Part shown: positions 26,450 to 36,112 of the stretch, piece after piece
Numbering within the stretch: position 1 is the first letter of the stretch
How the letters are laid out: each line of letters starts with the position of its first letter
Program-made: the position numbers and the translations under genes
Notes under the pieces: model-generated
Told to the model about the DNA's origin: nothing
The model's input: the letters and a program-made list of their open reading frames with translations, nothing else
The model's database searches: none
Source of the DNA: CAZBSE01 sp964610385
Lineage (GTDB): Bacteria; Actinomycetota; Humimicrobiia; Humimicrobiales; Humimicrobiaceae
Direction of reading: 5' to 3'
Length of the DNA stretch: 64,000 nt
Assembly: GCA_964610385.1 (NCBI GenBank)
Contig: CAZSXW010000001.1
Coordinates: 1-64,000 of the forward strand

Positions 26450-26478
26450 AAAAAGCCCGGTGGAAAGCCGGGCTTTTT
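26450..26478. terminator. Bidirectional intrinsic terminator
   Basis: An 11-bp perfect stem (26450-26460/26468-26478) with core GCCCGG/CCGGGC and a 7-base loop, flanked by A5 on the left and T6 on the right, so it can terminate both strands. It separates the plus-strand DUF2089 operon from the minus-strand xylose operon and overlaps the xylB stop codon. Confidence 0.9.
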
Positions 26479-28028
26479 TATTTCCGGCTGTTGCTGCTGA
26501 CCCTCAAACTCAACTTCTTAAAATCCTCTTTAAGATTCTGATACAGCGTTCTATACACTTTATAATGCTTCCTATACTCCTCTGTATTGCTGGGAATCGG
26601 ATTTGTCTCAGACACTTCAGTGATAATATTTTTAACAGCATCCCGGACTGATGAATAGACTCCAGTACCAACTCCGGCTAAAATAGCTGCACCGTATGAG
26701 GGACCTTCTTCTATATTTAATGTTACTATTCTGGTATCAAATATGTCAGATATTATCTGTCTCCAGAGCAGTGACCTTGCGCCTCCACCAAATAATACTA
26801 CCTTATCTGAAGCTATTCCAAGATCCTTCATCAGATTCAGACAATCCAACTGAGAATAAGCTACACCTTCCAAAATAGACCTGGCAAAGTGGGATCTATC
26901 ATGTGAGTAAGATATGCCAAAAAACACACCTCTTGCATTAGGATCAGCATAAGGAGTCCTTTCACCAAAAAGATAGGGCAAAAAAATCAGCCCCCTGCTG
27001 CCTGGTGGTGCTTTCTCTGCTTTTTTATCCAGCAGTGCATATCCAGATAATTCCTCACCATTATTAGAAGAGATCTTGCTTCCAATTCCAAAAGTATCAT
27101 AATACCACTTGTAAGAACCTGCTGCAGATAAAGTCACACCCATAAGGTGCCATGATCCCTCAACTGCATGACAGAAGGAATGCAGTCTTCCTTTAGGATC
27201 ATATACCGGTTTATCCGAATGAGCGAATACTACTCCTGAAGTCCCGAGGTAATCCGAGATCAAACCTTCATATACTATTCCCGAACCTACCGCTCCTCCT
27301 GCCTGATCTCCTGCTCCGCCTACAATAGGTGTTCCCTGCTTTAGTCCCGTAAGCTCGGAAGCTTCTTTAGACACATAAGAAGATACTCGAGCTGACTCGT
27401 ATACGGCAGGAAGCAAATTCCTGTCAATAGAAAGACCTGAGATTATTTCATCCGACCATTTTCTCTTTTTTATATCTAAAAGTACTGTACCGGAGGCATC
27501 AGATACTTCTGTTGCATAAGTACCGGATAATTTGAATCTTATATAATCTTTGGGAAGCAATATCTGAGATAATTTTTTATAGTTATCTGGCTCGACCTCG
27601 GCCAGCCACAGTATTTTTGGCGCGGTAAAACCATTAAGGGCCTTGTTATAAGATAATTTTATAAACTCCTCTTCCCCTCCAAAAATATCATATATCCTTT
27701 GACACTGAGAAGAAGTACGCTGGTCACACCATAGGATCGCGGGCCTTATAACCTTGCCTTCTTTATCCAAAAAAATAGAGCTGTGCATTTGTCCGGATAA
27801 TCCTATCGCTGATATATCCTTGGGATCTATCTTAGATTTGGTCAGAACCTCTTTAATAGCGTGAACTGATGCCTTCCACCACTGCCCTGGATCCTGCTCT
27901 GCCCAGCCGGCCCTTGGTGCGTCTATCGAGTAGTCCTTTTTAGCTGATGCAATAAGCTTACCTGATCTATCAATCAGTATGCATCTTGTCGATGTAGTCC
28001 CTATATCAAAAGCTACAATATAATTCAT
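26478..28028 (-). CDS. xylB: Xylulokinase
   Basis: 516 residues of the FGGY kinase family, phosphorylating D-xylulose to xylulose 5-phosphate. Visible signatures are FDIGTTSTRCILIDRSGK at the start, the MHSSIFLD loop with WCDQRT, GTSGVVFAH in the middle and LFGGGARSLLWRQIISDIF near the C-terminus. It follows xylA by 18 bases as the last gene of the minus-strand xylose operon. The FGGY kinase at 20.6 kb is a separate, more divergent enzyme. Confidence 0.95.
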   Translation of the reverse strand: MNYIVAFDIGTTSTRCILIDRSGKLIASAKKDYSIDAPRAGWAEQDPGQWWKASVHAIKEVLTKSKIDPKDISAIGLSGQMHSSIFLDKEGKVIRPAILWCDQRTSSQCQRIYDIFGGEEEFIKLSYNKALNGFTAPKILWLAEVEPDNYKKLSQILLPKDYIRFKLSGTYATEVSDASGTVLLDIKKRKWSDEIISGLSIDRNLLPAVYESARVSSYVSKEASELTGLKQGTPIVGGAGDQAGGAVGSGIVYEGLISDYLGTSGVVFAHSDKPVYDPKGRLHSFCHAVEGSWHLMGVTLSAAGSYKWYYDTFGIGSKISSNNGEELSGYALLDKKAEKAPPGSRGLIFLPYLFGERTPYADPNARGVFFGISYSHDRSHFARSILEGVAYSQLDCLNLMKDLGIASDKVVLFGGGARSLLWRQIISDIFDTRIVTLNIEEGPSYGAAILAGVGTGVYSSVRDAVKNIITEVSETNPIPSNTEEYRKHYKVYRTLYQNLKEDFKKLSLRVSSNSRK

Positions 28029-28046
28029 AAATAATTCAATACCTTA

Positions 28047-29369
28047 TTACTTTACATTCAAAATATATTCGTTTAAAAGGCTTTCCAGATATTCCTGCTT
28101 TCCAGAAGAGTTATTTATCTTTTTCAATCCAAGCGCATATTTTTCAAGAGACTTGAAATCAACTTTTCTTTCCACGATCTCTTTACCTATTCCCGTACTA
28201 TAGCTTTTATACCTCTCAGAAATAAACTCTTCTAATATACCGTCCTCCAATATCTTTTGTGCCACTTTTAAACCTTTTGCAAAACTATCCATTCCAGCAA
28301 CATGAGCATAAAAAATATCTTCAGGCTTGAAAGATGCTCTCCTTACTTTTGCATCAAAATTCAATCCACCTTTTGTAAAGCCTCCCATTTTCAGCACTTC
28401 ATACATACAAAGAGTGGTGGAATACAAGTCTGTAGGAAATTGATCTGTATCCCAGCCCAGCAGTAGATCACCCTGATTCGCATCAATCGAGCCCAGCATT
28501 CCATTTATTCTGGCAACCATCAGCTCATGCTGAAAAGTATGTCCGGCAAGTGTTGCATGGTTTGATTCTATATTAAGTTTAAAATCCTTATCCAAGCCGT
28601 ATGATTTCAAAAAAGCTATTACTGTAGCTGCGTCAAAATCATACTGACTCTTAGTAGGTTCCATTGGTTTTGGTTCTATTAAAAACTGCCCGTCGAATCC
28701 TATCTCATGTGCATAATCCACAGCCATATGCATGAAATATGCCATATTTTCCTGTTCCAGTTTCATATCTGTATTCAGCAGTGTCTCATAACCTTCTCTA
28801 CCTCCCCAGAAAACATAATTTTCCCCACCAAGTTCCTTTGTTACCTCCAGTGCCTTTTTGACCTGGGCCGCTGCATAGGTAAATACATCAGCATTGCAGC
28901 TTGTTGACGCCCCGTGCATAAATCTGGGATTGGTAAAAAGATTAGCCGTACCCCATAAGACCTTTATCCCAGTATCCGATATTATCTTTTTTATCAATTC
29001 AACTATCCTATCCAGGTTTTTATTTGTCTCAGATAAGGTATCGCCTTCAGGAGCTAAATCTCTATCGTGGAAACAAAAGTACTCTACTCCTAATTTTTGC
29101 ATAATTTCAAAAGCTGCATATATTTTTTCTTCAGCTATCTTCATTGGAGTAGATGCACCATGCCAAGGACGAACAGCAGTAGGTGCCCCGAACGGGTCAT
29201 CTCCTTCCTTACCCATGGTATGCCAGAATGCCATTGAAAATCTTAGATGCTCCTTCATAGATTTTCCACCCACTATTTCATCTGCATCGTACTGTCTGAA
29301 ACATAAGTCTTTCTTAAACTTATCCTTCGTATATTCTACTTTACTTACATCGGGAAAATATTCCTTCAT
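28047..29369 (-). CDS. xylA: Xylose isomerase
   Basis: 440 residues, the length of class II xylose isomerases. Converts D-xylose (and glucose weakly) to the ketose. Catalytic and metal-binding signatures are present: YFCFHDRDLAPEGD, VFWGGREGYE, FLIEPKPMEPTKSQYD, NIESNHATLAGH and DANQGD. A strong ribosome site (GGAGG) precedes the ATG. It is followed by xylB and preceded, after 85 bases, by the TIM-barrel epimerase gene. Confidence 0.98.
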   Translation of the reverse strand: MKEYFPDVSKVEYTKDKFKKDLCFRQYDADEIVGGKSMKEHLRFSMAFWHTMGKEGDDPFGAPTAVRPWHGASTPMKIAEEKIYAAFEIMQKLGVEYFCFHDRDLAPEGDTLSETNKNLDRIVELIKKIISDTGIKVLWGTANLFTNPRFMHGASTSCNADVFTYAAAQVKKALEVTKELGGENYVFWGGREGYETLLNTDMKLEQENMAYFMHMAVDYAHEIGFDGQFLIEPKPMEPTKSQYDFDAATVIAFLKSYGLDKDFKLNIESNHATLAGHTFQHELMVARINGMLGSIDANQGDLLLGWDTDQFPTDLYSTTLCMYEVLKMGGFTKGGLNFDAKVRRASFKPEDIFYAHVAGMDSFAKGLKVAQKILEDGILEEFISERYKSYSTGIGKEIVERKVDFKSLEKYALGLKKINNSSGKQEYLESLLNEYILNVK

Positions 29370-29454
29370 ATGATTCCTCCATTTAAAAATATTTGACTTA
29401 AAACTATTTTACTCAAAATCTTCTCCAAATTAAACATAAACTTGGTCTTAAAGT

Positions 29455-30444
29455 CTAACCACTTTTCAAGGCATCATCGAATGCTCCTGTATGCGGAGTT
29501 ATATTTATTTTTTTTACAAAATTATAAGCCTCTACGGCGCCCCTCAACCTTTCCATACCAGAGTCTTCCCATTCTACAGAAAGCGGCCCATCATAACCTA
29601 TATCATTTAATTCACGAATAATAGATGAAAAGTCAACATCTCCCCTGCCCGGCGAACGGAAATTCCAACCTCTCCTGGTATTACCGAACTCTAAATGTGA
29701 ACCAAGTATTCCGTTTAATCCATCCAGAGTCAAAGAAGCATCTTTTATATGCACATGATATACTCTATCCGGAAACTCCCTTATCATAAGATGGGGCTTA
29801 ATCCCCTGCCAGAGAAGATGGCTGGGGTCAAAATTCATTCCCAGAGTCTTCCTGTAATTAAAAGCTTTAAGAAGTCTTATAAATGTATAATAATCAAATG
29901 CTATTTCTGTAGGGTGTATTTCAAGAGCAAACTTTATATCATTTTTATCCATTTCATCCAGTAGCGGCGCCCATCTTTCTACTATAGTATTGTAACCCTC
30001 TTCTATCATTTCCTCTGTTGTCTGCGGGAAGGAATACCAATAATTCCAGATAGGCGAACCCATAAATCCTGTTATTATTTTTATACCCAGGTTTTTCGCA
30101 GCCTTTATAGTGTATTTGACTTCCTGTATTCCCCATTTTCTAATAGCTTCAGGGTCATCGGCTACAGTAGATGCTGCAAATCCTTTATGCCTCTTATCAA
30201 TTACATCTCCTACAAGCTGCCCTGATAGATGTATACTTATAGCCCATGTTTTAAGATTATGCTTTTTCAGTGTATCTTTTACCTGCTTAACATAAGAATT
30301 ATCTTCTGCAGCTTTTTTAGGATTTATGTGTTTTCCCCATGTACCAAACTCCAGTCCTTCGTAACCTATCTTAGAAGCGATTTTGCTCATCTCCTCTAAC
30401 GACAAATCAGCCCACTGCCCTGTAAAAATTGTAATTGGTCTCAT
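29455..30444 (-). CDS. Sugar phosphate isomerase/epimerase (IolE-like TIM barrel)
   Basis: 329 residues of the AP-endonuclease-2-like TIM-barrel family. Metal ligands are visible as E in LEIHPTEIAFDY, D and H in MNFDPSHLLW, H in YHVHIKD and E near the end in LSVEWEDSG. Members isomerise or dehydrate sugars and inositols. Encoded between a Gfo/Idh oxidoreductase and xylA, it probably acts on an oxidised (keto) sugar intermediate of this pathway; the exact substrate is unknown. Confidence 0.88.
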   Translation of the reverse strand: MRPITIFTGQWADLSLEEMSKIASKIGYEGLEFGTWGKHINPKKAAEDNSYVKQVKDTLKKHNLKTWAISIHLSGQLVGDVIDKRHKGFAASTVADDPEAIRKWGIQEVKYTIKAAKNLGIKIITGFMGSPIWNYWYSFPQTTEEMIEEGYNTIVERWAPLLDEMDKNDIKFALEIHPTEIAFDYYTFIRLLKAFNYRKTLGMNFDPSHLLWQGIKPHLMIREFPDRVYHVHIKDASLTLDGLNGILGSHLEFGNTRRGWNFRSPGRGDVDFSSIIRELNDIGYDGPLSVEWEDSGMERLRGAVEAYNFVKKINITPHTGAFDDALKSG

Positions 30445-30491
30445 TCTTTAATCACCTCACCTTCATAAAATTATATATTTGCCATCAAAAC

Positions 30492-31670
30492 CTATTCCAT
30501 ATCTACCCATACGTTACCCTTACTAGCACTTTCAATAGTTTTTGTAATGAATCTCACACCATCAATGCCCATATCTATAGTAGGATACCCTGCTTTGGAC
30601 TCATCTACTTTTACACCCGAGAGTTTTTTCAGCAATGAATCAGCAAAAGAGGAATATATATTCCCAAAAGCTTCAAAATAACCTTCAGGATGCCCTGAGG
30701 GAATTCGCGAAAATGCTGCAGCTTCGGAAGAAATATATCCACATCCCCTGGAATAAATCTGAGGAGGCTTTCCCTTCTTGACCACCTTAAGGTAGTTACA
30801 GTTTTCCTGCTCAAATTCCACTGATCCTTTAGTACCAAATACACGGACCTTCAGAGCATTATCATAGCCTATAGCCACTTGAGAACACCAATAGCACCCA
30901 CTTGCTCCATTATTATATTTCAATAATATTTCAGCATTATCATCCAGCTTCCTCCCGGCACCAAATCTGTCCAGGTATGCTATCAATCTCTTTATTTTTA
31001 ATCCTGTTATAAAACTGACGATATTTTCTATATGGCTGCCAATATCCCCCACACAATTTGATTTACCTGCCCGCTTGGGATCAGTTCTCCATTCTGCCTG
31101 TCTGTTACCTTCTTTCTCCAAAATATCTACCAGCCAATCCTGAGGATATTCACCCATGACCATACGTATATCTCCAATATCGCCTCTCTGGACTATCGTC
31201 CGGGCTTCTTTGGCCATAACATGGCCGGTATAAGTATAGGTTACTGCGAATAGACAATCGTTTTCCTTTGCCAGTTTTTTAAGTTCCAGCGCCTGATCCA
31301 GATCCGTGGTCAAAGGCTTATCACAGACCACATTTATACTCTTCTTTAAAAAAGCTTTAGCTATATCATAGTGTAAAAAGTTTGGAGTGACTATAACCAC
31401 GAAATCTATTCCGTCTTCACGTAAAGCTTCTTTTTCAGCCATTTCCTGATAAGTTGGATATGCGCGGTCTTTACTCAGGCCGAGACTGTTACCCATTTCA
31501 AGTGTTTTATCTTTTATACTGGAGAAAGACCCGGCTACAATTTCGCTTTTTCCATCTAATGCTATGGCTTTTCTATGCACGTCACCTATAAAAGCTCCAG
31601 GGCCTCCTCCCACCATGCCATATTTAAGCACTTTTGCTCCCGAAGTCTCTTTGCTTGGTTTAATCGGCAT
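30492..31670 (-). CDS. Gfo/Idh/MocA family oxidoreductase (first copy)
   Basis: 392 residues from the ATG at 31670, which has GGAG 8 bases upstream; a GTG nine bases earlier overlaps that ribosome site. A Rossmann NAD(P) site (GMVGGGPGAFIG) lies near residue 18, the DKPLTTDLDQALEL segment carries the conserved lysine of the EKP motif, and a C-terminal alpha/beta substrate domain follows. Such enzymes oxidise or reduce sugars at a single hydroxyl. Close neighbour of the epimerase and ThuA-like genes, as in inositol or 3-keto-glycoside pathways. Confidence 0.9.
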   Translation of the reverse strand: MPIKPSKETSGAKVLKYGMVGGGPGAFIGDVHRKAIALDGKSEIVAGSFSSIKDKTLEMGNSLGLSKDRAYPTYQEMAEKEALREDGIDFVVIVTPNFLHYDIAKAFLKKSINVVCDKPLTTDLDQALELKKLAKENDCLFAVTYTYTGHVMAKEARTIVQRGDIGDIRMVMGEYPQDWLVDILEKEGNRQAEWRTDPKRAGKSNCVGDIGSHIENIVSFITGLKIKRLIAYLDRFGAGRKLDDNAEILLKYNNGASGCYWCSQVAIGYDNALKVRVFGTKGSVEFEQENCNYLKVVKKGKPPQIYSRGCGYISSEAAAFSRIPSGHPEGYFEAFGNIYSSFADSLLKKLSGVKVDESKAGYPTIDMGIDGVRFITKTIESASKGNVWVDME

Positions 31671-31751
31671 AAAGACCACTCCTTTCTATATAAAATAAAT
31701 TTTTTCCAGTGTCTCTATAAGCTAAATAATATACTAAATTATAAAATTTTT

Positions 31752-32513
31752 TTATTCTTTTGCGGCCCACAAGAATCCTCTTTTTGTGATAGTCAGCGAA
31801 GGTTCGGAATTGGTCCTTTTTTCATCATGGCCCAAAGAATTGTAAAATACCCGTCCTTTGCCCCAGTACTTCGTCCAGACAACAGGAATCTCTACCGGAC
31901 CATTATCTGCATGAGGACCGGTAAGGGCGGCATTTTCTTGGAAATTCCAATTTCCAAAACCAAAATCAAAATTCATCTCTGCTTTTCCTTCCGATTCAAA
32001 AGTACCTGACTTGGGAGGAACTTTAGTAGTAGCCAATATATTGACCGCAGGATCTACCTGGAGATAATACTGCTCATCATAGACCTTGAAATCATCGATC
32101 CCTGACATTATAGGATTATCTCTGTCTTTTATATTGACCTCATACTCAATTCCATTACCATCAATTCCTGCTGCACCTACATGCGCTACCAGTTGTCCTC
32201 CTGCCATAAACTGCCAGTCGGGGCTGCCTCTGAACCCATCACACAGTCCGGCATGACATCCAGCGATTCCGACACCACCAGCAACTGCCCCAAGCACCGA
32301 ATCTAATTGTTCTACTGTCAGTTCTCCCATGGTCCAGTGCGGAACAATGAGATTCAAGCTTACTAACTTCTCTCTGTCACCGTATACCTCCAGTTTATCC
32401 GATAATTCAACTTCAAAATCATTTTCCTCAAGTATCTTCTTAAAAATATGGGCGACCTTTTCCGGTTCATGTCCATCCCATCCACCGTAAACTATTAATG
32501 CTTTTCTTTTCAT
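31752..32513 (-). CDS. ThuA-like domain protein (trehalose-utilization type)
   Basis: 253 residues with the class I glutamine-amidotransferase-like fold of ThuA: ALIVYGGWDGHEPEKVA at the start, GGVGIAGCHAGLCD in the nucleophile-elbow position, and GRVFYNSLGHDEKR near the end. ThuA works with a Gfo/Idh partner (ThuB) in forming or processing 3-keto-disaccharides. Here it sits between two Gfo/Idh genes, so a similar role in keto-sugar catabolism is inferred. Confidence 0.88.
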   Translation of the reverse strand: MKRKALIVYGGWDGHEPEKVAHIFKKILEENDFEVELSDKLEVYGDREKLVSLNLIVPHWTMGELTVEQLDSVLGAVAGGVGIAGCHAGLCDGFRGSPDWQFMAGGQLVAHVGAAGIDGNGIEYEVNIKDRDNPIMSGIDDFKVYDEQYYLQVDPAVNILATTKVPPKSGTFESEGKAEMNFDFGFGNWNFQENAALTGPHADNGPVEIPVVWTKYWGKGRVFYNSLGHDEKRTNSEPSLTITKRGFLWAAKE

Positions 32514-32571
32514 GAATAAACTCCTTTTCTTATAAAATTTTTAATTTGTCATTGTAATATCTACACACATA

Positions 32572-32596
32572 TTAAACAGAGCAAAAATCTGTTTAA
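32572..32596. other. 9-bp perfect inverted repeat between ThuA and Gfo/Idh genes
   Basis: TTAAACAGA (32572-32580) and TCTGTTTAA (32588-32596) around a 7-base loop. The outer TTAAAC...GTTTAA halves resemble the palindrome at the ROK promoter (39842-39856), though with wider spacing. It could be an mRNA hairpin or an extra operator. Confidence 0.4.
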
Positions 32597-32679
32597 AACA
32601 ATATCTCTATCGTTCTGATACTCATATTACATATGTATATCAATGCTGCAAACACCCTTACTTTTTTTCCCTGTTGTCT

Positions 32680-33849
32680 CTATTGGTCCAGCTCAAATTC
32701 CGGAAGTCCCATTTTCAGCGGCATCGGCCTTTCACACGTACTCTTCATCTCATAGTATTTGCCCTCTTCTGATGATTTGAGAAAACTGAACATAGTCTCC
32801 AGGACATGATAAGCCATCTCCCCACTGGCCCTGTTCTTTCTTCCGGACTGGATTGCATATACCATATCTGCAAGACCCACACCACGGCTGTTCTCATTGT
32901 AATCAAACTTAAGTGGTACGTCTTCCAGTGGACTCAGCTGCTCTCTCCTGGGTATTTTGCTTGGAAATCCCAGCCAGTCTGAATCCTTTCCTTTCCTTAT
33001 AGATAATTTCCCGCCAAACATATTTGGACCTCCGTATGGATCATCATCATTCATATACAGTGTCCCTTCCTTACCATATATCTCTATTCTTGGTAAAGTC
33101 GGATCCCAAACATCAAAGCTCATCATAATCGTTGCGGTTACATTGTTTTTAAACTCCATCACCCCGGTAATATGTGTATCCACTTCTACACTGATCTTTT
33201 TTCCATAATTAGGTTGGCTTGTTATAGTCCTCTCATTAAAATATTTCTTGGTATTGCCCAATACCCTATTAACAGGACCAAGTAATGAAACGAGTGCCGT
33301 CATATAATAGACCCCCATATCAAACATGGGACCTGCACCTTTCTTATAGAAAAAATCGGGATCTGGATGCCATACTTCATGCCCGTGAAAAGCACAAAAA
33401 GCGGAAGCAGCAATAGGCTCGCCGATACTGCCATCATCTATAAGTTTTCTTGCCGTCTGTAATCTTCCACCTAAAAATGTATCCGGAGCAGAACCAATGT
33501 ATAAGTTCTTACTATTTGCAAGCTCAATCATTTCTTTTCCATCATCGAGATCAATAGCCAAAGGTTTTTCCGTATAGGCGTTTTTCCCTGCTTTTAAAGC
33601 AGCGAGACATATTTCTGCATGTGATTGCGGATTGGTTAAATTAAGAATCACACTTATATCCGGGTCATCCATTATCTCCTTGACACCACATGCTTTGGGT
33701 ATTTTATACTTTTCTGATTTCTCCTTTGCTCGTTCCATGATTTTATCGGCACATGCTGCAATCTCCATAACAGACCATTTCTTGGAATTCTGTATATAAA
33801 TATCAGATACATTCCCGCATCCTACAAGTCCAATTTTTAATTTACTCAT
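32680..33849 (-). CDS. Gfo/Idh/MocA family oxidoreductase (second copy)
   Basis: 389 residues. The Rossmann motif GLVGCGNVSDIY is at 7-18, the EKPLAIDLDDG motif is near 95-105 and the substrate domain contains FDMGVYYMTALVSLLGPV. It is clearly different from the copy at 30.5 kb, so the two probably catalyse successive or opposite redox steps. First catabolic gene after the transporter's binding protein. Cofactor NAD(H) or NADP(H) is not decided here. Confidence 0.9.
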   Translation of the reverse strand: MSKLKIGLVGCGNVSDIYIQNSKKWSVMEIAACADKIMERAKEKSEKYKIPKACGVKEIMDDPDISVILNLTNPQSHAEICLAALKAGKNAYTEKPLAIDLDDGKEMIELANSKNLYIGSAPDTFLGGRLQTARKLIDDGSIGEPIAASAFCAFHGHEVWHPDPDFFYKKGAGPMFDMGVYYMTALVSLLGPVNRVLGNTKKYFNERTITSQPNYGKKISVEVDTHITGVMEFKNNVTATIMMSFDVWDPTLPRIEIYGKEGTLYMNDDDPYGGPNMFGGKLSIRKGKDSDWLGFPSKIPRREQLSPLEDVPLKFDYNENSRGVGLADMVYAIQSGRKNRASGEMAYHVLETMFSFLKSSEEGKYYEMKSTCERPMPLKMGLPEFELDQ

Positions 33850-33950
33850 GAAATTTCCTTTCCTTTTTCAAAAATTTTGTCTATATTAATACAGAATTGG
33901 TTAATACAATGTTACTTCGTACATTAAATTGCCAATTCATTCCGTAGTGG

Positions 33951-33986
33951 CAAGGAGGGGGGTATTTTTGCTAATTCCCCTCCTTG
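33951..33986 (-). other. 10-bp GC-rich hairpin after the second binding-protein gene
   Basis: CAAGGAGGGG (33951-33960) and CCCCTCCTTG (33977-33986) pair perfectly around a 16-base loop, 12 bases after the binding-protein stop and before the Gfo/Idh gene. No U-tract follows on the minus strand. Its position mirrors the hairpin at 16987-17023 behind the other binding-protein gene, suggesting the same role in mRNA stability or partial attenuation. Confidence 0.75.
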
Positions 33987-33998
33987 ACACTCCTTCCA

Positions 33999-35033
33999 TT
34001 AGAATCCAGGTAAGTAAGCTTCGTAAGACCCGGATTCATAGTCGACAACCGGGGTTTCCATATAATTCCAATATGGATCCCACTGCTGTCCTACTTCCCA
34101 TCCTTCATCAACAATCGTGATGACGAACGGTGCTAGCTGATCAGTTTCATCAATAGGAGATTGAATGATCAGGTCAGTAATCCATCCATCTGATATTGAT
34201 TCCATTCCTGCCTTGCTTCCACCCAGGGATACTGAAGGTATCTCACCTGGCTCATAGCCTGCTTCTTCTAATGCAATTCCTACACCTGCACCCATATCAT
34301 CGCTGTGCGACCATATTAAATCAATATCATCACCATAGCTGGTAATAAAGTCAGACATTATACGAACAGCTTCATCCTTTACCCAGTCTGCTGGTTGATT
34401 TGCCAGAACTACAAGTCCATCATTAAGTACATCCTCGAACCCTTCTGTTCTTCCAATCGATGCATCCTGGCCTGTAGCTCCTTCTACTATGACTATATTG
34501 CCCGAATCACCAAGTATATCGTTTGCTACTCCTCCTGCAACCTTACCTTCTTCATAGTTATTCGGACCAAAATATAAAGCTGTGTATGGTACTGATTCAT
34601 CTACAGGTGAACCGTTACCCATAATTATAACTATTCCTGCATCATATGCCTTCTTTATACCTGTAGCTATTGCCTGTGAATCAACGGGAAATATAACGAT
34701 TGCATCAGGCTGCATTGCGATTGCATCATCCAGCTGGCTGGACTGAAGCTGCGCATCAAATTCTCCATCAAACATAAACATTTCAATACCAGCTTCATTC
34801 AATCGCATTTCCAGGTTTTCAGAATACAGAGGTGGGTATGGTGATTGCATACCTATATTCAGCAGTACGACAGTTTTTTCACCTTCTACAACTGTAGTTT
34901 CCTCAGTTGTTGCCTCAGTCGTCTCTTCTTCTGCAGCTTCCTCAGCAGCTGTTTTACATCCAGACAGTGAGAACACTGCTACCATTGATACTGTTATTGC
35001 TATTACTAAAAGCAATAATAAGGTTTTCTTCAT
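33999..35033 (-). CDS. Sugar ABC transporter substrate-binding lipoprotein (second operon)
   Basis: 344 residues. The signal peptide ends in lipobox LSGC (cysteine 26), followed by a Glu/Thr/Ala-rich linker (about 30-52) and a type 1 periplasmic-binding-protein fold with PDAIVIFPVDSQAIA and VIIMGNGSPVD. It is expected to deliver xylose or a related sugar to the two permeases and ATPase encoded just upstream. Unlike the first operon, the binding-protein gene follows the membrane components. Strong hairpins lie on both sides of the gene. Confidence 0.93.
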   Translation of the reverse strand: MKKTLLLLLVIAITVSMVAVFSLSGCKTAAEEAAEEETTEATTEETTVVEGEKTVVLLNIGMQSPYPPLYSENLEMRLNEAGIEMFMFDGEFDAQLQSSQLDDAIAMQPDAIVIFPVDSQAIATGIKKAYDAGIVIIMGNGSPVDESVPYTALYFGPNNYEEGKVAGGVANDILGDSGNIVIVEGATGQDASIGRTEGFEDVLNDGLVVLANQPADWVKDEAVRIMSDFITSYGDDIDLIWSHSDDMGAGVGIALEEAGYEPGEIPSVSLGGSKAGMESISDGWITDLIIQSPIDETDQLAPFVITIVDEGWEVGQQWDPYWNYMETPVVDYESGSYEAYLPGF

Positions 35034-35075
35034 TTTCTAACTCCTTCTTGTTTATTGGTTTTTACAAATAGACAT

Positions 35076-35126
35076 GTAAGATTTATTTTAGGAAAGATTA
35101 TCCTTAAATAAATCTTACTTTTTTTT
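35076..35126 (+). terminator. Intrinsic terminator facing against the operon, or binding-protein mRNA hairpin
   Basis: An 18-bp stem with one mismatch (35076-35093/35101-35118), 7-base loop, followed on the plus strand by eight T (35119-35126). As read it terminates plus-strand transcription, but no plus-strand gene lies nearby. On the minus strand it is a hairpin between the permease stop and the binding-protein start. Confidence 0.6.
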
Positions 35127-35167
35127 CATAATTACCTCCTTTTAAAATCCACATTTATTTATATTGA

Positions 35168-36112
35168 CTATAAGTACTTCTTTTTTTGAATATTAATTGC
35201 ATCAATGACAACTATTAAAATAAGCAGCAGTCCTCTTATCATTTCCTGGATAAAAGATGATATTTTCATAATCACCATTGCGTTATTCATAATACCGAGA
35301 AGCAGAATACCCTGGAATGCCTTATAAATACTGCCCTCTCCACCTTCCATACTTATTCCGCCAAGCAATACGGCAGTGATAACAAAAACAGCAGTGTCTC
35401 CTCCGATCCTGCCTGATGCTATATTTAATTTCCCCGCCAGCATGACACCTGCCAGTCCTGCCAAAAATCCAGTTATGGTAAAACAGATTATCCTTACCAT
35501 ATCTACCTTGATACCAAAGAACTTACTTGCGGTGGCATTACCTCCTATGGCAAATATATGCCTGCCGAAAATCGATCTCTGTAAAATAATCTCAAATATT
35601 ATCAGCAATACAATAAAGACGATTACCGGTAAAGGTATCCTAAAAACTTCGGTTTGAGAGATCAACACAAAATTTTCATTGGTGCCTTTTAGGGTATGTT
35701 CCTTTGTAAGTGCAAAAACCACCCCGTTTAAAAAGACCATCATACCCAACGTGACAGCAATAGAAGGCAATTTAAGCTTGGTGGTAATCAGACCGTTCAG
35801 CAGGCCGATGATAACACCTCCAAGGATACCGGCGATTACTCCTGTAATTACACCATAAGATTGGAACATAACTGCCAGCGCTGCACCAAATGCCATAATA
35901 GAACCGACTGAGAGGTCTATCTCGCCAATAATAATCAACATTGCCATTCCGATTACAATCATTCCCTCAAAAGATATAGTCTGGAAAATATTGGTTATGT
36001 TCTGAAAAGTCAAAAAATAGTCTGAACTTATCCACAAAAATATACCTATTGCCAGTATTATCAATAATATTTTCTGCTCTACTATGAAGTTTCTAAATCT
36101 TTCAGCCTTCAA
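35168..36112 (-). CDS. Sugar ABC transporter permease, second of two
   Basis: 314 residues, RbsC/XylH-type, with about ten membrane helices. Signatures are IIGEIDLSVGSIMAFGAA, RHIFAIGGNATASKFFGIK and FVITAVLLGGISMEGGEGS. The TTG start has GGAG before it and lies inside the end of the first permease gene (overlap 11 bases). With the partner at 36102 it likely forms a heterodimeric channel, unlike the single permease of the first operon. Confidence 0.94.
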   Translation of the reverse strand: MKAERFRNFIVEQKILLIILAIGIFLWISSDYFLTFQNITNIFQTISFEGMIVIGMAMLIIIGEIDLSVGSIMAFGAALAVMFQSYGVITGVIAGILGGVIIGLLNGLITTKLKLPSIAVTLGMMVFLNGVVFALTKEHTLKGTNENFVLISQTEVFRIPLPVIVFIVLLIIFEIILQRSIFGRHIFAIGGNATASKFFGIKVDMVRIICFTITGFLAGLAGVMLAGKLNIASGRIGGDTAVFVITAVLLGGISMEGGEGSIYKAFQGILLLGIMNNAMVIMKISSFIQEMIRGLLLILIVVIDAINIQKKKYL

